DNA of 23,890 nt. It comes from a virus. This document shows, in pieces, positions 15,811 through 21,880 of the stretch. Position numbers and translations under genes: made by a program. Within the stretch, counting starts at the first letter, position 1. Every line of letters begins with the position of its first letter. The notes under the pieces were generated by a model. That model saw only the letters and a program-made list of their open reading frames with translations. It was not told the DNA's origin and ran no database searches. The DNA is taken from positions 1 through 23,890 of IMG/VR virus record IMGVR_UViG_3300037584_001556. One strand, given 5' to 3'.

Positions 15811-16399
15811 TTTCGATAGCTTTATACACAGTATCAGTCAAATTATTTGTATTGTATTTTTCTTGAAGATTCTCAATCATAGCTTTAAATTTAGGCTCTG
15901 ATTCAGAATTTAAAAATAATTGAATCATTCTTACTTGAGAGGGTATAAAATCCTCAATGTTTGCCTCATTACTTTCCATTCCTGATTGTTCTGGACTTAC
16001 AAATAAAGGATCATCTTGATTAAATATTCTATTCAGTTCATTAGTTTCAAATCCTAAACTTTCCAAATCAAACTCTTGTTTTTGCAAATCTAATAATTCA
16101 AGATTTAATAATTCGTTATCCCACTGTGACTCTTCTGCAACACGATTATCTGCTATACGATATGCTTTGACTTGGTTTTTTGACAAGTTATTTGCAATGA
16201 TTACCGGGACTTCTTTCATTCCTAATTTTATCGCCGCTTGGTATCTTGTATGCCCTACAATAATAACATGCTCATTATCTACCACTATTGGTTGTTGAAA
16301 ACCAAACTCTTTTATAGAACTTGCAACTTTGTCAACATGTTGATTTTTTCTTGGATTTCTTGAGTACGGAACAATTTTATCTATTTCTATATTTTGCAT
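15791..16399 (-). CDS. ParB/Srx-fold protein of the DNA-modification type
   Basis: This 202-residue protein starts with a ParB N-terminal-like domain: DKIVPYSRNPRKNQHVDKVA (7-26), EFGFQQPIVVD (31-41), then IIVGHTRYQAAIKLG (46-60) and YRIADNRVAEESQWDNELL (80-98). This is the form usually fused to phage DNA methyltransferases, but here no methyltransferase domain follows. The C-terminus instead reads SQVRMIQLFLNSES and ends in NLTDTVYKAIENE. There is no helix-turn-helix domain as in chromosome-partition ParB. The gene starts 3 bases after the upstream stop with AGG overlapping that stop. A role in the hypermodification system, perhaps targeting or nucleotide-dependent switching, is inferred. 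Confidence 0.8.
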   Translation of the reverse strand: MQNIEIDKIVPYSRNPRKNQHVDKVASSIKEFGFQQPIVVDNEHVIIVGHTRYQAAIKLGMKEVPVIIANNLSKNQVKAYRIADNRVAEESQWDNELLNLELLDLQKQEFDLESLGFETNELNRIFNQDDPLFVSPEQSGMESNEANIEDFIPSQVRMIQLFLNSESEPKFKAMIENLQEKYNTNNLTDTVYKAIENENNRS

Positions 16400-16401
16400 A
16401 A

Positions 16402-17244
16402 TTACCTGTATTCGTTTGCCATTCCTAAATCTTCTATGGCTTGTTGTTTTGTTATTTTACCTTTTCTGATACCCATATCAATTATATCTTTGTTTCTTAT
16501 AGCATAATCTTTAATAAATCTTGTTACTTTTTTATCCTTAATAGCATCAATAAACATTTTTATTCTTTCATCATCTCTATTAACAACACCGAAAGTTTGG
16601 TATTTATCTGGTATATCTTCTTCCCATCTTTTATCTTTTAACCATTTACTAAAATGTGGAATAAATTTTTTTTCCTCTGTATTAGAGCATAATTTATTAT
16701 AGCCCATAACAATAGTATCATCATCAGTAGTTTTTTTTGCTATTTTATATTGCTCGTATGCTCTAAACTTACTTCCTCTTTTATTGTATAATCTTCCCCA
16801 TACATTATCGAACTCCTTTGTATATATGGTAGTAGTAGAGGTAGGGGTAGGGGTAGAGGTAGGGGGGTTATCGTTGGGTTTTTTTGGACGACCACCTAAT
16901 TTACCATTTGCTTTTGAACTATCAATTTTCTTGGTAATATATAAATATTCTTGAAGTTGTCTTTCGTTTTGCCAATGAGAATTATTTATTAATCTAAAAT
17001 TTTCTCCTAAAACTTTTGCACAAGTTTTTTGTTCTTGTTCATTAAAAGCCATAGCAACTCTAAAAATTAATTCTTTTTCATCTGGTATGCCTTTGCATCT
17101 TTTATTCCAATTCCAGCATAGTAATCTAATATAAATTCCTAATGCCTCGTTGGTCATATGCTGAGTACCAGCTATAAAATCTTCGGTAAATAAATACCAT
17201 GCTTTTAGTTTTTCTTTAGGTTTCGAGCTCTCGTCTATAAACAT
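16402..17244 (-). CDS. DUF1376 (YdaU-like) replication-associated protein
   Basis: I use the ATG at 17242-17244, five bases after a GGAGG, giving 280 residues; an ATG four codons upstream has no ribosome site. The N-terminal domain (AWYLFTEDFIAGTQHMTNEA, then LGIYIRLLCWNWNKR) is the DUF1376 signature of phage replication or replisome-organiser proteins. GGRPKKPN and a Pro/Thr/Ser linker encoded by C-rich DNA follow. The C-terminal half (EFDNVWGRLYNKRGSKFRAY ... PHFSKWLKDKRWEED) resembles the helical end of phage replication proteins. It would act at replication initiation; the exact function is not proven for the family. Confidence 0.75.
   Translation of the reverse strand: MFIDESSKPKEKLKAWYLFTEDFIAGTQHMTNEALGIYIRLLCWNWNKRCKGIPDEKELIFRVAMAFNEQEQKTCAKVLGENFRLINNSHWQNERQLQEYLYITKKIDSSKANGKLGGRPKKPNDNPPTSTPTPTSTTTIYTKEFDNVWGRLYNKRGSKFRAYEQYKIAKKTTDDDTIVMGYNKLCSNTEEKKFIPHFSKWLKDKRWEEDIPDKYQTFGVVNRDDERIKMFIDAIKDKKVTRFIKDYAIRNKDIIDMGIRKGKITKQQAIEDLGMANEYR
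16840..16878 (+). repeat. G-run tract with possible quadruplex potential
   Basis: On the plus strand runs of G occur at 16844-16847, 16850-16853, 16862-16867 and 16876-16878, with loops of 2, 8 and 8 bases. They occur inside the Pro/Thr linker of the replication gene. In this AT-rich window it is the most G-rich stretch. The G-rich strand is the template strand for the leftward gene, so the mRNA is C-rich. Confidence 0.6.
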
Positions 17245-17467
17245 TATTGCCTCCATATTTCATTTGTTTATAAAATTTCACTGTATATTCATCAACTTTT
17301 AAATCAAAATCATCTTCTGAGAAATCATTATTATTTAAAAATTCATCAGTTACTTTTGTTATTGCTTTGTTTTGTGCCTTAACCCATAAACCCATAAATG
17401 AGTCAGCTTCCTTTGGGTCTTTTGGTACGATAAATGTTTGATTGTGAACTTTGACGACGTGGGACAT
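17216..17467 (-). CDS. Unknown small acidic protein
   Basis: This 83-residue protein is unrecognised. It opens with a beta hairpin (SHVVKVHNQTFIVPKDPKEAD) and continues with a helix (FMGLWVKAQNKAITKVTDEFL), an acidic stretch NNNDFSEDDFDLKVDEY and a basic end. It overlaps the upstream VRR-NUC gene by 65 bases in another frame and the DUF1376 gene by 29 bases. No Shine-Dalgarno precedes its ATG, so expression may rely on coupling. The sensible composition and conserved-looking layout suggest a real gene, but it has no assigned function. Confidence 0.6.
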   Translation of the reverse strand: MSHVVKVHNQTFIVPKDPKEADSFMGLWVKAQNKAITKVTDEFLNNNDFSEDDFDLKVDEYTVKFYKQMKYGGNNVYRRELET

Positions 17468-17810
17468 ATTTATCTATGATACTCGCTAAATCCTCCAAAC
17501 AACTTTTAATATTACCTTTTATAATAAAATGCGGAGTATTTAAAGCACTTGATTGAACTTTCCATAATTTTTGAGCATTTGATAATTGTCCTTTTTCGTT
17601 TTTTAACTCTACATACAGTAGTTTACCATTAGGATATTCAATGACTAAATCTGGTGCACCAGAACGAAATCCCATTTTTGCAAGTTTAAATCTATAATTT
17701 ACTGATCGTTTGCCCTCGTTGGCTATGTGATAATGCCTAAAAATATAGATATCTGCTAATTCATTTAACAAATAATTACAGGCGATCTGTATATCAGCTT
17801 CTTTTGTCAT
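17403..17810 (-). CDS. VRR-NUC domain endonuclease (PD-(D/E)XK superfamily)
   Basis: This 135-residue protein shows the whole VRR-NUC core: NEGKRS (31-36), KMGFRSGAPDLVI (45-57, metal-binding Asp54) and LYVELKNEKGQLSNAQ (65-80, with Glu68-x-Lys70 and Gln80). Stand-alone phage copies are thought to be structure-specific or Holliday-junction nucleases in replication and recombination. It is the first gene after the divergent control region, and its start codon is inside a hairpin (17809-17840). The C-terminal 22 residues run into the next gene's frame. No clear ribosome site is visible. Confidence 0.85.
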   Translation of the reverse strand: MTKEADIQIACNYLLNELADIYIFRHYHIANEGKRSVNYRFKLAKMGFRSGAPDLVIEYPNGKLLYVELKNEKGQLSNAQKLWKVQSSALNTPHFIIKGNIKSCLEDLASIIDKYVPRRQSSQSNIYRTKRPKGS

Positions 17811-17840
17811 AGGGGGAATCTAACCTAAAACTCCCCCTAT
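17809..17840 (-). promoter_or_regulatory. Inverted repeat covering the VRR-NUC start codon
   Basis: ATAGGGGGA (17809-17817) pairs perfectly with TCCCCCTAT (17832-17840), leaving a 14-base loop. In the leftward mRNA the C-rich arm ends in the first bases of the ATG, so folding would hide the start codon of the first gene. It could be an operator in DNA or a translational switch in RNA. Confidence 0.7.
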
Positions 17841-17842
17841 AT

Positions 17843-17871
17843 GTAGTGTAAACTATGGAGGCATACACTAC
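17843..17871. promoter_or_regulatory. Inverted repeat, possible operator
   Basis: GTAGTGTA (17843-17850) pairs with TACACTAC (17864-17871) around a 13-base spacer. Its centre is about 32 bases from that of the neighbouring repeat at 17809-17840, close to three helical turns. The repeat lies in the 5' leader predicted for the leftward transcript. Confidence 0.65.
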
Positions 17872-17909
17872 GGAAGCTAATTACTCCTAAGAAAAGAAAT
17901 AATATTCAT

Positions 17910-17938
17910 ATTTTATGATGATTTTTAGCAATAATCAA
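17910..17938 (-). promoter_or_regulatory. Sigma70-type promoter, leftward
   Basis: On the minus strand TTGATT (17938-17933) stands 17 bases from TAAAAT (17915-17910). Both hexamers are near consensus and the spacing is optimal. A transcript starting near 17903 would carry a leader of about 95 bases containing both inverted repeats before the VRR-NUC start. Confidence 0.6.
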
Positions 17939-18016
17939 GGTTTTTAAGAGTTTTTTTTATGACGATTTTTTGACGATAATGGTAGTCAAAACCCAAAAAA
18001 AGAAGTAGGTTTTAAA

Positions 18017-18037
18017 AATAATAATAATAATAATAAT
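18017..18037 (+). repeat. Seven tandem AAT units upstream of the first rightward gene
   Basis: Seven AAT copies end just before GGAGG (18038-18042), the ribosome site of the next gene. The tract keeps the leader unfolded and could vary in length by slippage. Coding of an alternative upstream ATG at 18036 is possible but unlikely. Confidence 0.75.
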
Positions 18038-18047
18038 GGAGGCTAAA

Positions 18048-18341
18048 ATGACACATAACCTAAACACTCAAACTTTTTCTTTTGAAGGTAAAACTTTTAA
18101 GAAAGGTGTTGATTCATACAACTTTTCTGATGCTATGTTTATTATTGAACGATCAGAAAAAACATTAATCTCTTACGTTGATGATAACAAAAAAATTGTT
18201 CATCATGGCGAGATACCTAACCCAGCCGATTATCTTGAAGATGATAATAGAATACTTGTAAGCAAACGAGGTAAGGCTCTTGGTTGTATTATTTATTTAG
18301 GAGTAAATGATGAGAGATTGGGATTAACAAATGATTCATAA
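18048..18341 (+). CDS. Unknown first gene of the rightward operon
   Basis: The ATG at 18048 sits five bases after GGAGG, so I prefer it over an ATG at 18036; the product is 97 residues. The sequence is a beta-rich soluble domain: NTQTFSFEGKTFKKGVDSYN, then AMFIIERSEKTLISYVDDNK, IPNPADYLEDDNR and a closing 'GKALGCIIYLGVNDERLG'. No family is recognised. As the first gene after the divergent region it may be an early host-takeover protein, which is position-based inference. It overlaps the next gene by 11 bases. Confidence 0.7.
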   Translation: MTHNLNTQTFSFEGKTFKKGVDSYNFSDAMFIIERSEKTLISYVDDNKKIVHHGEIPNPADYLEDDNRILVSKRGKALGCIIYLGVNDERLGLTNDS

Positions 18342-18531
18342 ATTATTTAAAAAAACCCAAAAAATATCAATCATAGAAAATGGTAAAGTTAATTATTATT
18401 TTAAATTAACTTTTTTAAATAACGATACTGCTGTTTTTGATAACAGTGGTAACGAAGTAATGAGTAGTAAAGTAATCAATAATAATAAGGAGGCAAATAA
18501 TGTTATTACTTACCCAAGCACAAAAAAATAA
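18331..18531 (+). CDS. Unknown small protein
   Basis: This 66-residue protein starts within the end of the previous gene (ATG at 18331). It reads as a short beta domain (KTQKISIIENGKVNYYFKLT, FLNNDTAVFDNSGNE) with a polar Asn/Lys-rich end. Its last 32 bases overlap the DUF2958-like gene in a different frame, and that gene's ribosome site lies in this coding region. No function is recognised. The overlap at both ends fits the operon's style, but a short protein of low complexity leaves some doubt. Confidence 0.55.
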   Translation: MIHKLFKKTQKISIIENGKVNYYFKLTFLNNDTAVFDNSGNEVMSSKVINNNKEANNVITYPSTKK

Positions 18532-18856
18532 ATTAATAAAAAACCATAAAGCACAAGATGGTACAAAAGAGTTTAAAGCAGAGGTAAAACTTTTTAATCC
18601 AACAGGTGTCGGTACATGGTATTTATCTGAACTTGATCCAGAAACAAATGTTGCTTTTGGATTGTGTTGTATTCATGAAGAAGAACTAGGATATGTTAGT
18701 CTTGATGAATTATCAGAGTTCAAAGGACGATTCGGTTTAGGTATTGAAAGAGATAAATATTTTATTTCTAAATCTTTTGAAGAATGTAAAAAAAAAGAAA
18801 CTTTGATGAAAGATGACGACATCACTGATCCTTTATGGAGTAGTAATGAAAAATAA
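18500..18856 (+). CDS. DUF2958-family protein
   Basis: This 118-residue protein has the DUF2958 pattern. It shows LLLTQAQKNKLIKNH, then VKLFNPTGVGTWYLSELDPE, AFGLCCIHEEELGYVSLDEL and a GLGIERDKYF end. The family is widespread on plasmids, conjugative elements and phages, and its biochemical function is unknown. An AAGGAGG lies six bases before the ATG, the best ribosome site in this operon. The C-terminus overlaps the next gene by 11 bases and carries an acidic DDDITDP tail. Confidence 0.85.
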   Translation: MLLLTQAQKNKLIKNHKAQDGTKEFKAEVKLFNPTGVGTWYLSELDPETNVAFGLCCIHEEELGYVSLDELSEFKGRFGLGIERDKYFISKSFEECKKKETLMKDDDITDPLWSSNEK

Positions 18857-19301
18857 AAAAAATAAATTATTTCCCTATGGCTATGAACGTAGGGAAGTAA
18901 TCGGATATTCTATGGATAAGGATAAAACACCTCTCTATAGAATTACTAGAATTATGCCTAAAGAAAAAAGTGGATTTAAAAATTTCTTTAGAGTATCAAT
19001 AGCTTTGCTTCTAATATGTGGTGCTATACTGTTCCTTGCAAGTTGTAGCACCGCACCAATAGTAGATAGTAGAGGCAAGAGCTCGGCTAATATTGAGGGG
19101 AATGCCGAGCGATATCATGATGATTATTATACATGCGTTGCTTTAGTTGACGATCATACCAATAAGGTAGTCGATACTAGTAAAGTAGTTTATAATAAAC
19201 TTCGTTGGCGAGTATTATGGCTTTCGCCCAAATTAAATACTAAACAGGATTTGATTAATAATTGTTTAGAGGGAAGAGGCTATAATGTTCTTAACAAATA
19301 A
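18846..19301 (+). CDS. Membrane-anchored or lipoprotein candidate
   Basis: I choose the ATG at 18846, with GGAG five bases upstream, giving 151 residues; an in-frame ATG at 18813 lies inside the previous gene. A basic 45-residue N-terminus precedes a hydrophobic helix (FRVSIALLLICGAILFL). ASC then follows, giving a lipobox-like L-A-S-C with Cys67. The exported part has two cysteines, in DDYYTCVALVDD and LINNCLEGRGY, and ends in YNVLNK. The long N-terminus before the signal is unusual for a lipoprotein. An envelope protein made early could block superinfection; this is inference. Confidence 0.65.
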   Translation: MKNKKNKLFPYGYERREVIGYSMDKDKTPLYRITRIMPKEKSGFKNFFRVSIALLLICGAILFLASCSTAPIVDSRGKSSANIEGNAERYHDDYYTCVALVDDHTNKVVDTSKVVYNKLRWRVLWLSPKLNTKQDLINNCLEGRGYNVLNK

Positions 19302-19321
19302 TAATAATATAGGAGGAAAAT

Positions 19322-19768
19322 ATGGTAGCAATCGTAGATAAATGCTTCGATAATACTAAAGATGGTGCACCCAACTACGCAATAGATTTAATTGATGGTA
19401 CTAGATTATATGCTAGAGGATCAGTTTTAAATCCAATGCCACAGAAAGGCGATGCCATCGACTATACTGAAGTAAATACTAAAACTTCAGCAAATGGTAA
19501 TCAATACACCAATGTGAAAGATGTTTCTATATCAGCACCACCAAACTTTGATGATGATATAAACCAAGTACAAACATCACAAACCACAAGCACAGTTACA
19601 AATGGTACTATGAAAATCACTGATGTACAAACTCGTCAGAGAATGGACATATTTGTAACAGGAGTTGTTGGTCGTTCAATGGGTAGTGGTCATTTTAGTG
19701 TTGATCACATTGAGGACTTAACTAAAAATGCAGTAAAGGCATTTGATGAGTTCCTCAAAAATAAGTAA
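19322..19768 (+). CDS. Unknown protein, possible OB-fold ssDNA-binding-like
   Basis: This 148-residue protein starts after a strong AGGAGG site. The first 70 residues are beta-rich: MVAIVDKCFDNTKDG, YAIDLIDGTRLYARGSVLNP, then 'KGDAIDYTEVNTKTSANGNQ' and YTNVKDVSIS. A flexible acidic Gln/Thr linker (DDDINQVQTSQTT) leads to a helical end (IEDLTKNAVKAFDEFLKNK). A five-strand barrel followed by a flexible linker recalls small phage single-strand-binding proteins, and neighbouring genes are nucleases. That resemblance is weak, so the function is best left as unknown. Confidence 0.6.
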   Translation: MVAIVDKCFDNTKDGAPNYAIDLIDGTRLYARGSVLNPMPQKGDAIDYTEVNTKTSANGNQYTNVKDVSISAPPNFDDDINQVQTSQTTSTVTNGTMKITDVQTRQRMDIFVTGVVGRSMGSGHFSVDHIEDLTKNAVKAFDEFLKNK

Positions 19769-20045
19769 AAACTACAAAAAAATCTTTAGTGATTATTGGG
19801 GATATCGAGGTCAAGATGTCCCCATGTGTTGGGGTTGCAATATGCAAATAGCAGTTGATATCCACCACCTAGTTCCTCGTGGTTTTGGAGGAAGTAAAAA
19901 AAATTTAAGAAACACTATTGATAATCTCATACCATTGTGTCGTCCATGCCACATGATAGCCGAAAGAGATAAGTTTTTTAATGAAGAATTAAAAATAAAA
20001 TTAAAAAATAAAATAGCAGAAAAGGAGTTTGAAGAAGATGAGTGA
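19746..20045 (+). CDS. HNH endonuclease
   Basis: The protein is 99 residues from the ATG at 19746 (a TTG one codon earlier is also in frame). It contains a compact zinc-type HNH. The first cysteine pair is MCWGCNM (Cys28, Cys31). DIHHLVPRGFGGSKKN (His40/His41) gives the catalytic ββα start, and 'DNLIPLCRPCHMIAERD' gives Asn60, Cys65, Cys68 and His69. Phage HNH proteins nick or cut DNA in packaging, recombination or homing; placed in the early operon, this copy is not the usual terminase-linked one. It overlaps the preceding gene by 23 bases. Confidence 0.88.
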   Translation: MSSSKISKNYKKIFSDYWGYRGQDVPMCWGCNMQIAVDIHHLVPRGFGGSKKNLRNTIDNLIPLCRPCHMIAERDKFFNEELKIKLKNKIAEKEFEEDE

Positions 20046-20394
20046 TATATATTCACTAGATTTTGAGCCAAATAAATTATCACATCAACAAGAGCAATTA
20101 GGATTAGTTTATGCTGATGAAGATACAGCAGTCGATTTAATGAAAAAAGAAGAAAAAATGTTAGTAGCAGAATTAACGGTATATTATTCTCAGAATACGA
20201 GTTATAAAAATACTTCTGAATTAAATGCACATATTTATTCGGATAAAAGATTTAAGGACTTTGCTGACAGATACGGCAAAACCTTAAAAAGTAGGAATCG
20301 TTCTAAAATTAGATACGAAACTTACAAAACTTTCAGAGAAGACTTAAGAACTAAAGTCGTCAATGAAAGAGAGTTAGTCAAAAGAAACTTATAG
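20038..20394 (+). CDS. Unknown helical protein
   Basis: I use the ATG at 20038 rather than a TTG at 20029; the product is 118 residues. AAGGAG lies ten bases upstream within the HNH gene, whose stop overlaps this start region. The protein is mainly helical and highly charged: EDTAVDLMKKEEKMLVAELT, then 'KRFKDFADRYGKTLKSRNRS' and a basic C-terminus ending REDLRTKVVNERELVKR. No motif identifies it. Neighbouring HNH and PD-(D/E)XK nucleases suggest a DNA metabolism role, without direct evidence. Confidence 0.65.
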   Translation: MSDIYSLDFEPNKLSHQQEQLGLVYADEDTAVDLMKKEEKMLVAELTVYYSQNTSYKNTSELNAHIYSDKRFKDFADRYGKTLKSRNRSKIRYETYKTFREDLRTKVVNERELVKRNL

Positions 20395-20407
20395 AAAGGA
20401 GTTATAC

Positions 20408-20605
20408 ATGGCTAGTCAAAACACAAGAATACTAGATTATTTAAAATCTGGTAAAAAGTTAAACCCTTTACAAGCATTAGAAAAGTTTGGTTGTTTCAGA
20501 TTAAGTGCAAGAATACTTGATTTACGACAACAGGGTAATGCAATCATAACAACAAATGTTACTCGAAAAGGTAAAACTTTTGCCGAGTACTCACTAATGG
20601 AGTAA
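20408..20605 (+). CDS. Small helix-turn-helix protein (HTH_39-like)
   Basis: This 65-residue protein is one winged-helix domain: TRILDYLKSGKKLNPLQALE (6-25), KFGCFRLSARILDLRQQG (26-43) and a wing with IITTNVTRKGKTFAEYSL. 'L.pl.Al..fgc.rLsaRI.dLR..G' is a well-known pattern for short phage HTH proteins. AAGGAG precedes the ATG by seven bases. It is the only small HTH regulator candidate in the rightward operon and might act on the divergent region, but many relatives are of unknown function. Confidence 0.82.
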   Translation: MASQNTRILDYLKSGKKLNPLQALEKFGCFRLSARILDLRQQGNAIITTNVTRKGKTFAEYSLME

Positions 20606-20607
20606 TC

Positions 20608-20868
20608 ATGAGCATAAAAGATAAAGAGTATTTCAATATTAGTGATCAACAAATCGCTGATATGGAAGATGGGTTGGATTTAGATAAGATGAGAGCCTTT
20701 GATAAACACAATGAAGATATCAAAACTATGCAACTTACTAAATTTGGTCTTGAACATTATATCAAACGATTCGGTAAAGAGAGTAACATCTACGAAAAAT
20801 GTAAAGAATTGATTATAGAACTTGATAACAACATCAATCATACCGAAAACTATAAGGATTTATTATGA
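20608..20868 (+). CDS. Unknown small acidic protein
   Basis: This 86-residue, acidic, helical protein starts two bases after the HTH gene stop. It contains NISDQQIADMEDGLDLDKMR, an inner helix MQLTKFGLEHYIKRFGKESN and a final EKCKELIIELDNN. No family is recognised. The start overlaps nothing, with GGAG four bases away in the end of the HTH gene. Its stop overlaps the next ATG as ATGA. Confidence 0.65.
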   Translation: MSIKDKEYFNISDQQIADMEDGLDLDKMRAFDKHNEDIKTMQLTKFGLEHYIKRFGKESNIYEKCKELIIELDNNINHTENYKDLL

Positions 20869-21095
20869 CTTTAGATCAAGCAATAAAAATACAAAGCACG
20901 ATTGATGGTCGTGCTATTGCAGTTGATACTCTAGAATTTTTAGATCAAACGCATTACTCAAGATCAAAAGAAGAATGGATTAGATTTGGAGATATGCACC
21001 TTGATCATTTTTTTAGAGTCTTTCAAAATGAGGCGAGTCATATAACTAAAAATGATATAAAATCTTTAATAAAAGAAGTTATGGAGGAAAAGTGA
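20865..21095 (+). CDS. Unknown small protein
   Basis: This 76-residue protein is coupled by ATGA to the preceding gene and by GTGA to the nuclease gene that follows. It reads MTLDQAIKIQSTIDGRAIAV, then 'LDQTHYSRSKEEWIRFGDMH' and a C-terminal helix ITKNDIKSLIKEVMEEK. It is helical and soluble and has no recognised motif. Tight coupling to the exonuclease-like gene suggests a partner or co-regulated role. Confidence 0.62.
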   Translation: MTLDQAIKIQSTIDGRAIAVDTLEFLDQTHYSRSKEEWIRFGDMHLDHFFRVFQNEASHITKNDIKSLIKEVMEEK

Positions 21096-21880
21096 TTGAA
21101 CATTTTAAGAAGTTTGATGCCGAGGGTGTTAAAAGTATTTTACCCTTGTCATTCAGTCAAATAACAGACTTCGCTTTCAATAGAGAGCGATGGGCATTAC
21201 GCAGAATATTTGGGTATGAGTTTCCATCTTCTGCGGCAGCAGAACGAGGCAAAGCAGTAGAATCTGGTTTAAACATGGTATTGAATGGACTAGATCATGA
21301 AGTTGCTATTGTTAAAATGCATGAGGAGTTTGATGCTAACGTCAAAAGATTTAACGATCCTAAAACTCAAGATGAAAAAGAAAAATTAAATTTTCTTTTT
21401 TTTAGAGGGATTGAAGAATTTAAAGATAAATCTCTGACATGGAATCTTACAGGATATCAAGAAAAGATCGAGATTGATATTCAAGGCATACCTTTGATTG
21501 GTTATACTGATTTTAAATTTGAAGATAAAAATACAAAAGAAGATTTTTATATTGATTTAAAAACTACAGGTAGAAAACCATCTGGGGTATCTATGGCTCA
21601 TGCCATGCAACAATCAATTTATCAAAAAGGCACTAATGCAAATCAAAAATTATGGTATTTAGTTGGTAAAAAAACAGGTGCAGATTTTTATGATTTTAGC
21701 ATTGATGACTATGATACACCATTCAAAGTATGTGAGCAGATTGTTTGTGCTATGGGAAACTACCTTAAATCAGTAAATACTCTTGATGATGTTAAAAATA
21801 CACTTGTTCCAAACCCAGATGATTGGATTTGGCGAGAAGAAGCTCTTGTAAAGGCAAGGAAAGAGATTTGGGGGTATTAG
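21092..21880 (+). CDS. PD-(D/E)XK nuclease (RecB/Cas4-like)
   Basis: This 262-residue protein starts with GTG at 21092, overlapping the previous stop as GTGA, with GGAGG four bases upstream. The nuclease core has LSFSQITDFAFNRERWALRR near the N-terminus and RGKAVESGLNMVL (52-64). GYTDFKFED follows (137-145, Asp140), then DFYIDLKTTGR (151-161, Asp155-x-Lys157) and a helix 'HAMQQSIYQ' (170-178). This is the RecB-like or phage exonuclease arrangement. It probably processes ends for recombination or replication. It is the last gene of the rightward operon; its stop overlaps that of a convergent gene. Confidence 0.88.
   Translation: MIEHFKKFDAEGVKSILPLSFSQITDFAFNRERWALRRIFGYEFPSSAAAERGKAVESGLNMVLNGLDHEVAIVKMHEEFDANVKRFNDPKTQDEKEKLNFLFFRGIEEFKDKSLTWNLTGYQEKIEIDIQGIPLIGYTDFKFEDKNTKEDFYIDLKTTGRKPSGVSMAHAMQQSIYQKGTNANQKLWYLVGKKTGADFYDFSIDDYDTPFKVCEQIVCAMGNYLKSVNTLDDVKNTLVPNPDDWIWREEALVKARKEIWGY

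Larger units (their letters stand above)
17811..18047. promoter_or_regulatory. Divergent intergenic control region
   Basis: This is the longest stretch without a gene. It separates the leftward block from the rightward early-type operon. Besides the features listed separately it holds TTTTGAC (17968-17974) and GTCAAAA (17985-17991), an inverted repeat overlapping a possible rightward -10 box GATAAT (17975-17980). TGACGAT occurs twice (17960-17966 and 17971-17977), 11 bases apart. The -35 for that rightward promoter is not convincing. No repressor gene of classic CI or Cro type is seen nearby. Confidence 0.6.

Noticed and set aside
15791-16399. Chromosome-partition ParB acting with the parS site
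   Set aside because: The protein lacks the HTH and dimer domains needed for parS binding and has the pattern of modification-associated ParB folds, so no phage parABS system is claimed.
18813-18845. Upstream ATG giving an 11-residue extension of the lipoprotein candidate
   Set aside because: The extension overlaps the DUF2958 gene by 44 bases and has no ribosome site, while the ATG at 18846 has GGAG at good spacing.
19811-20230. Leftward 139-codon hydrophobic frame
   Set aside because: It is opposite to the HNH gene and the following gene; its hydrophobic, Leu/Ser-rich character is typical of antisense translation of Lys/Glu-rich genes.
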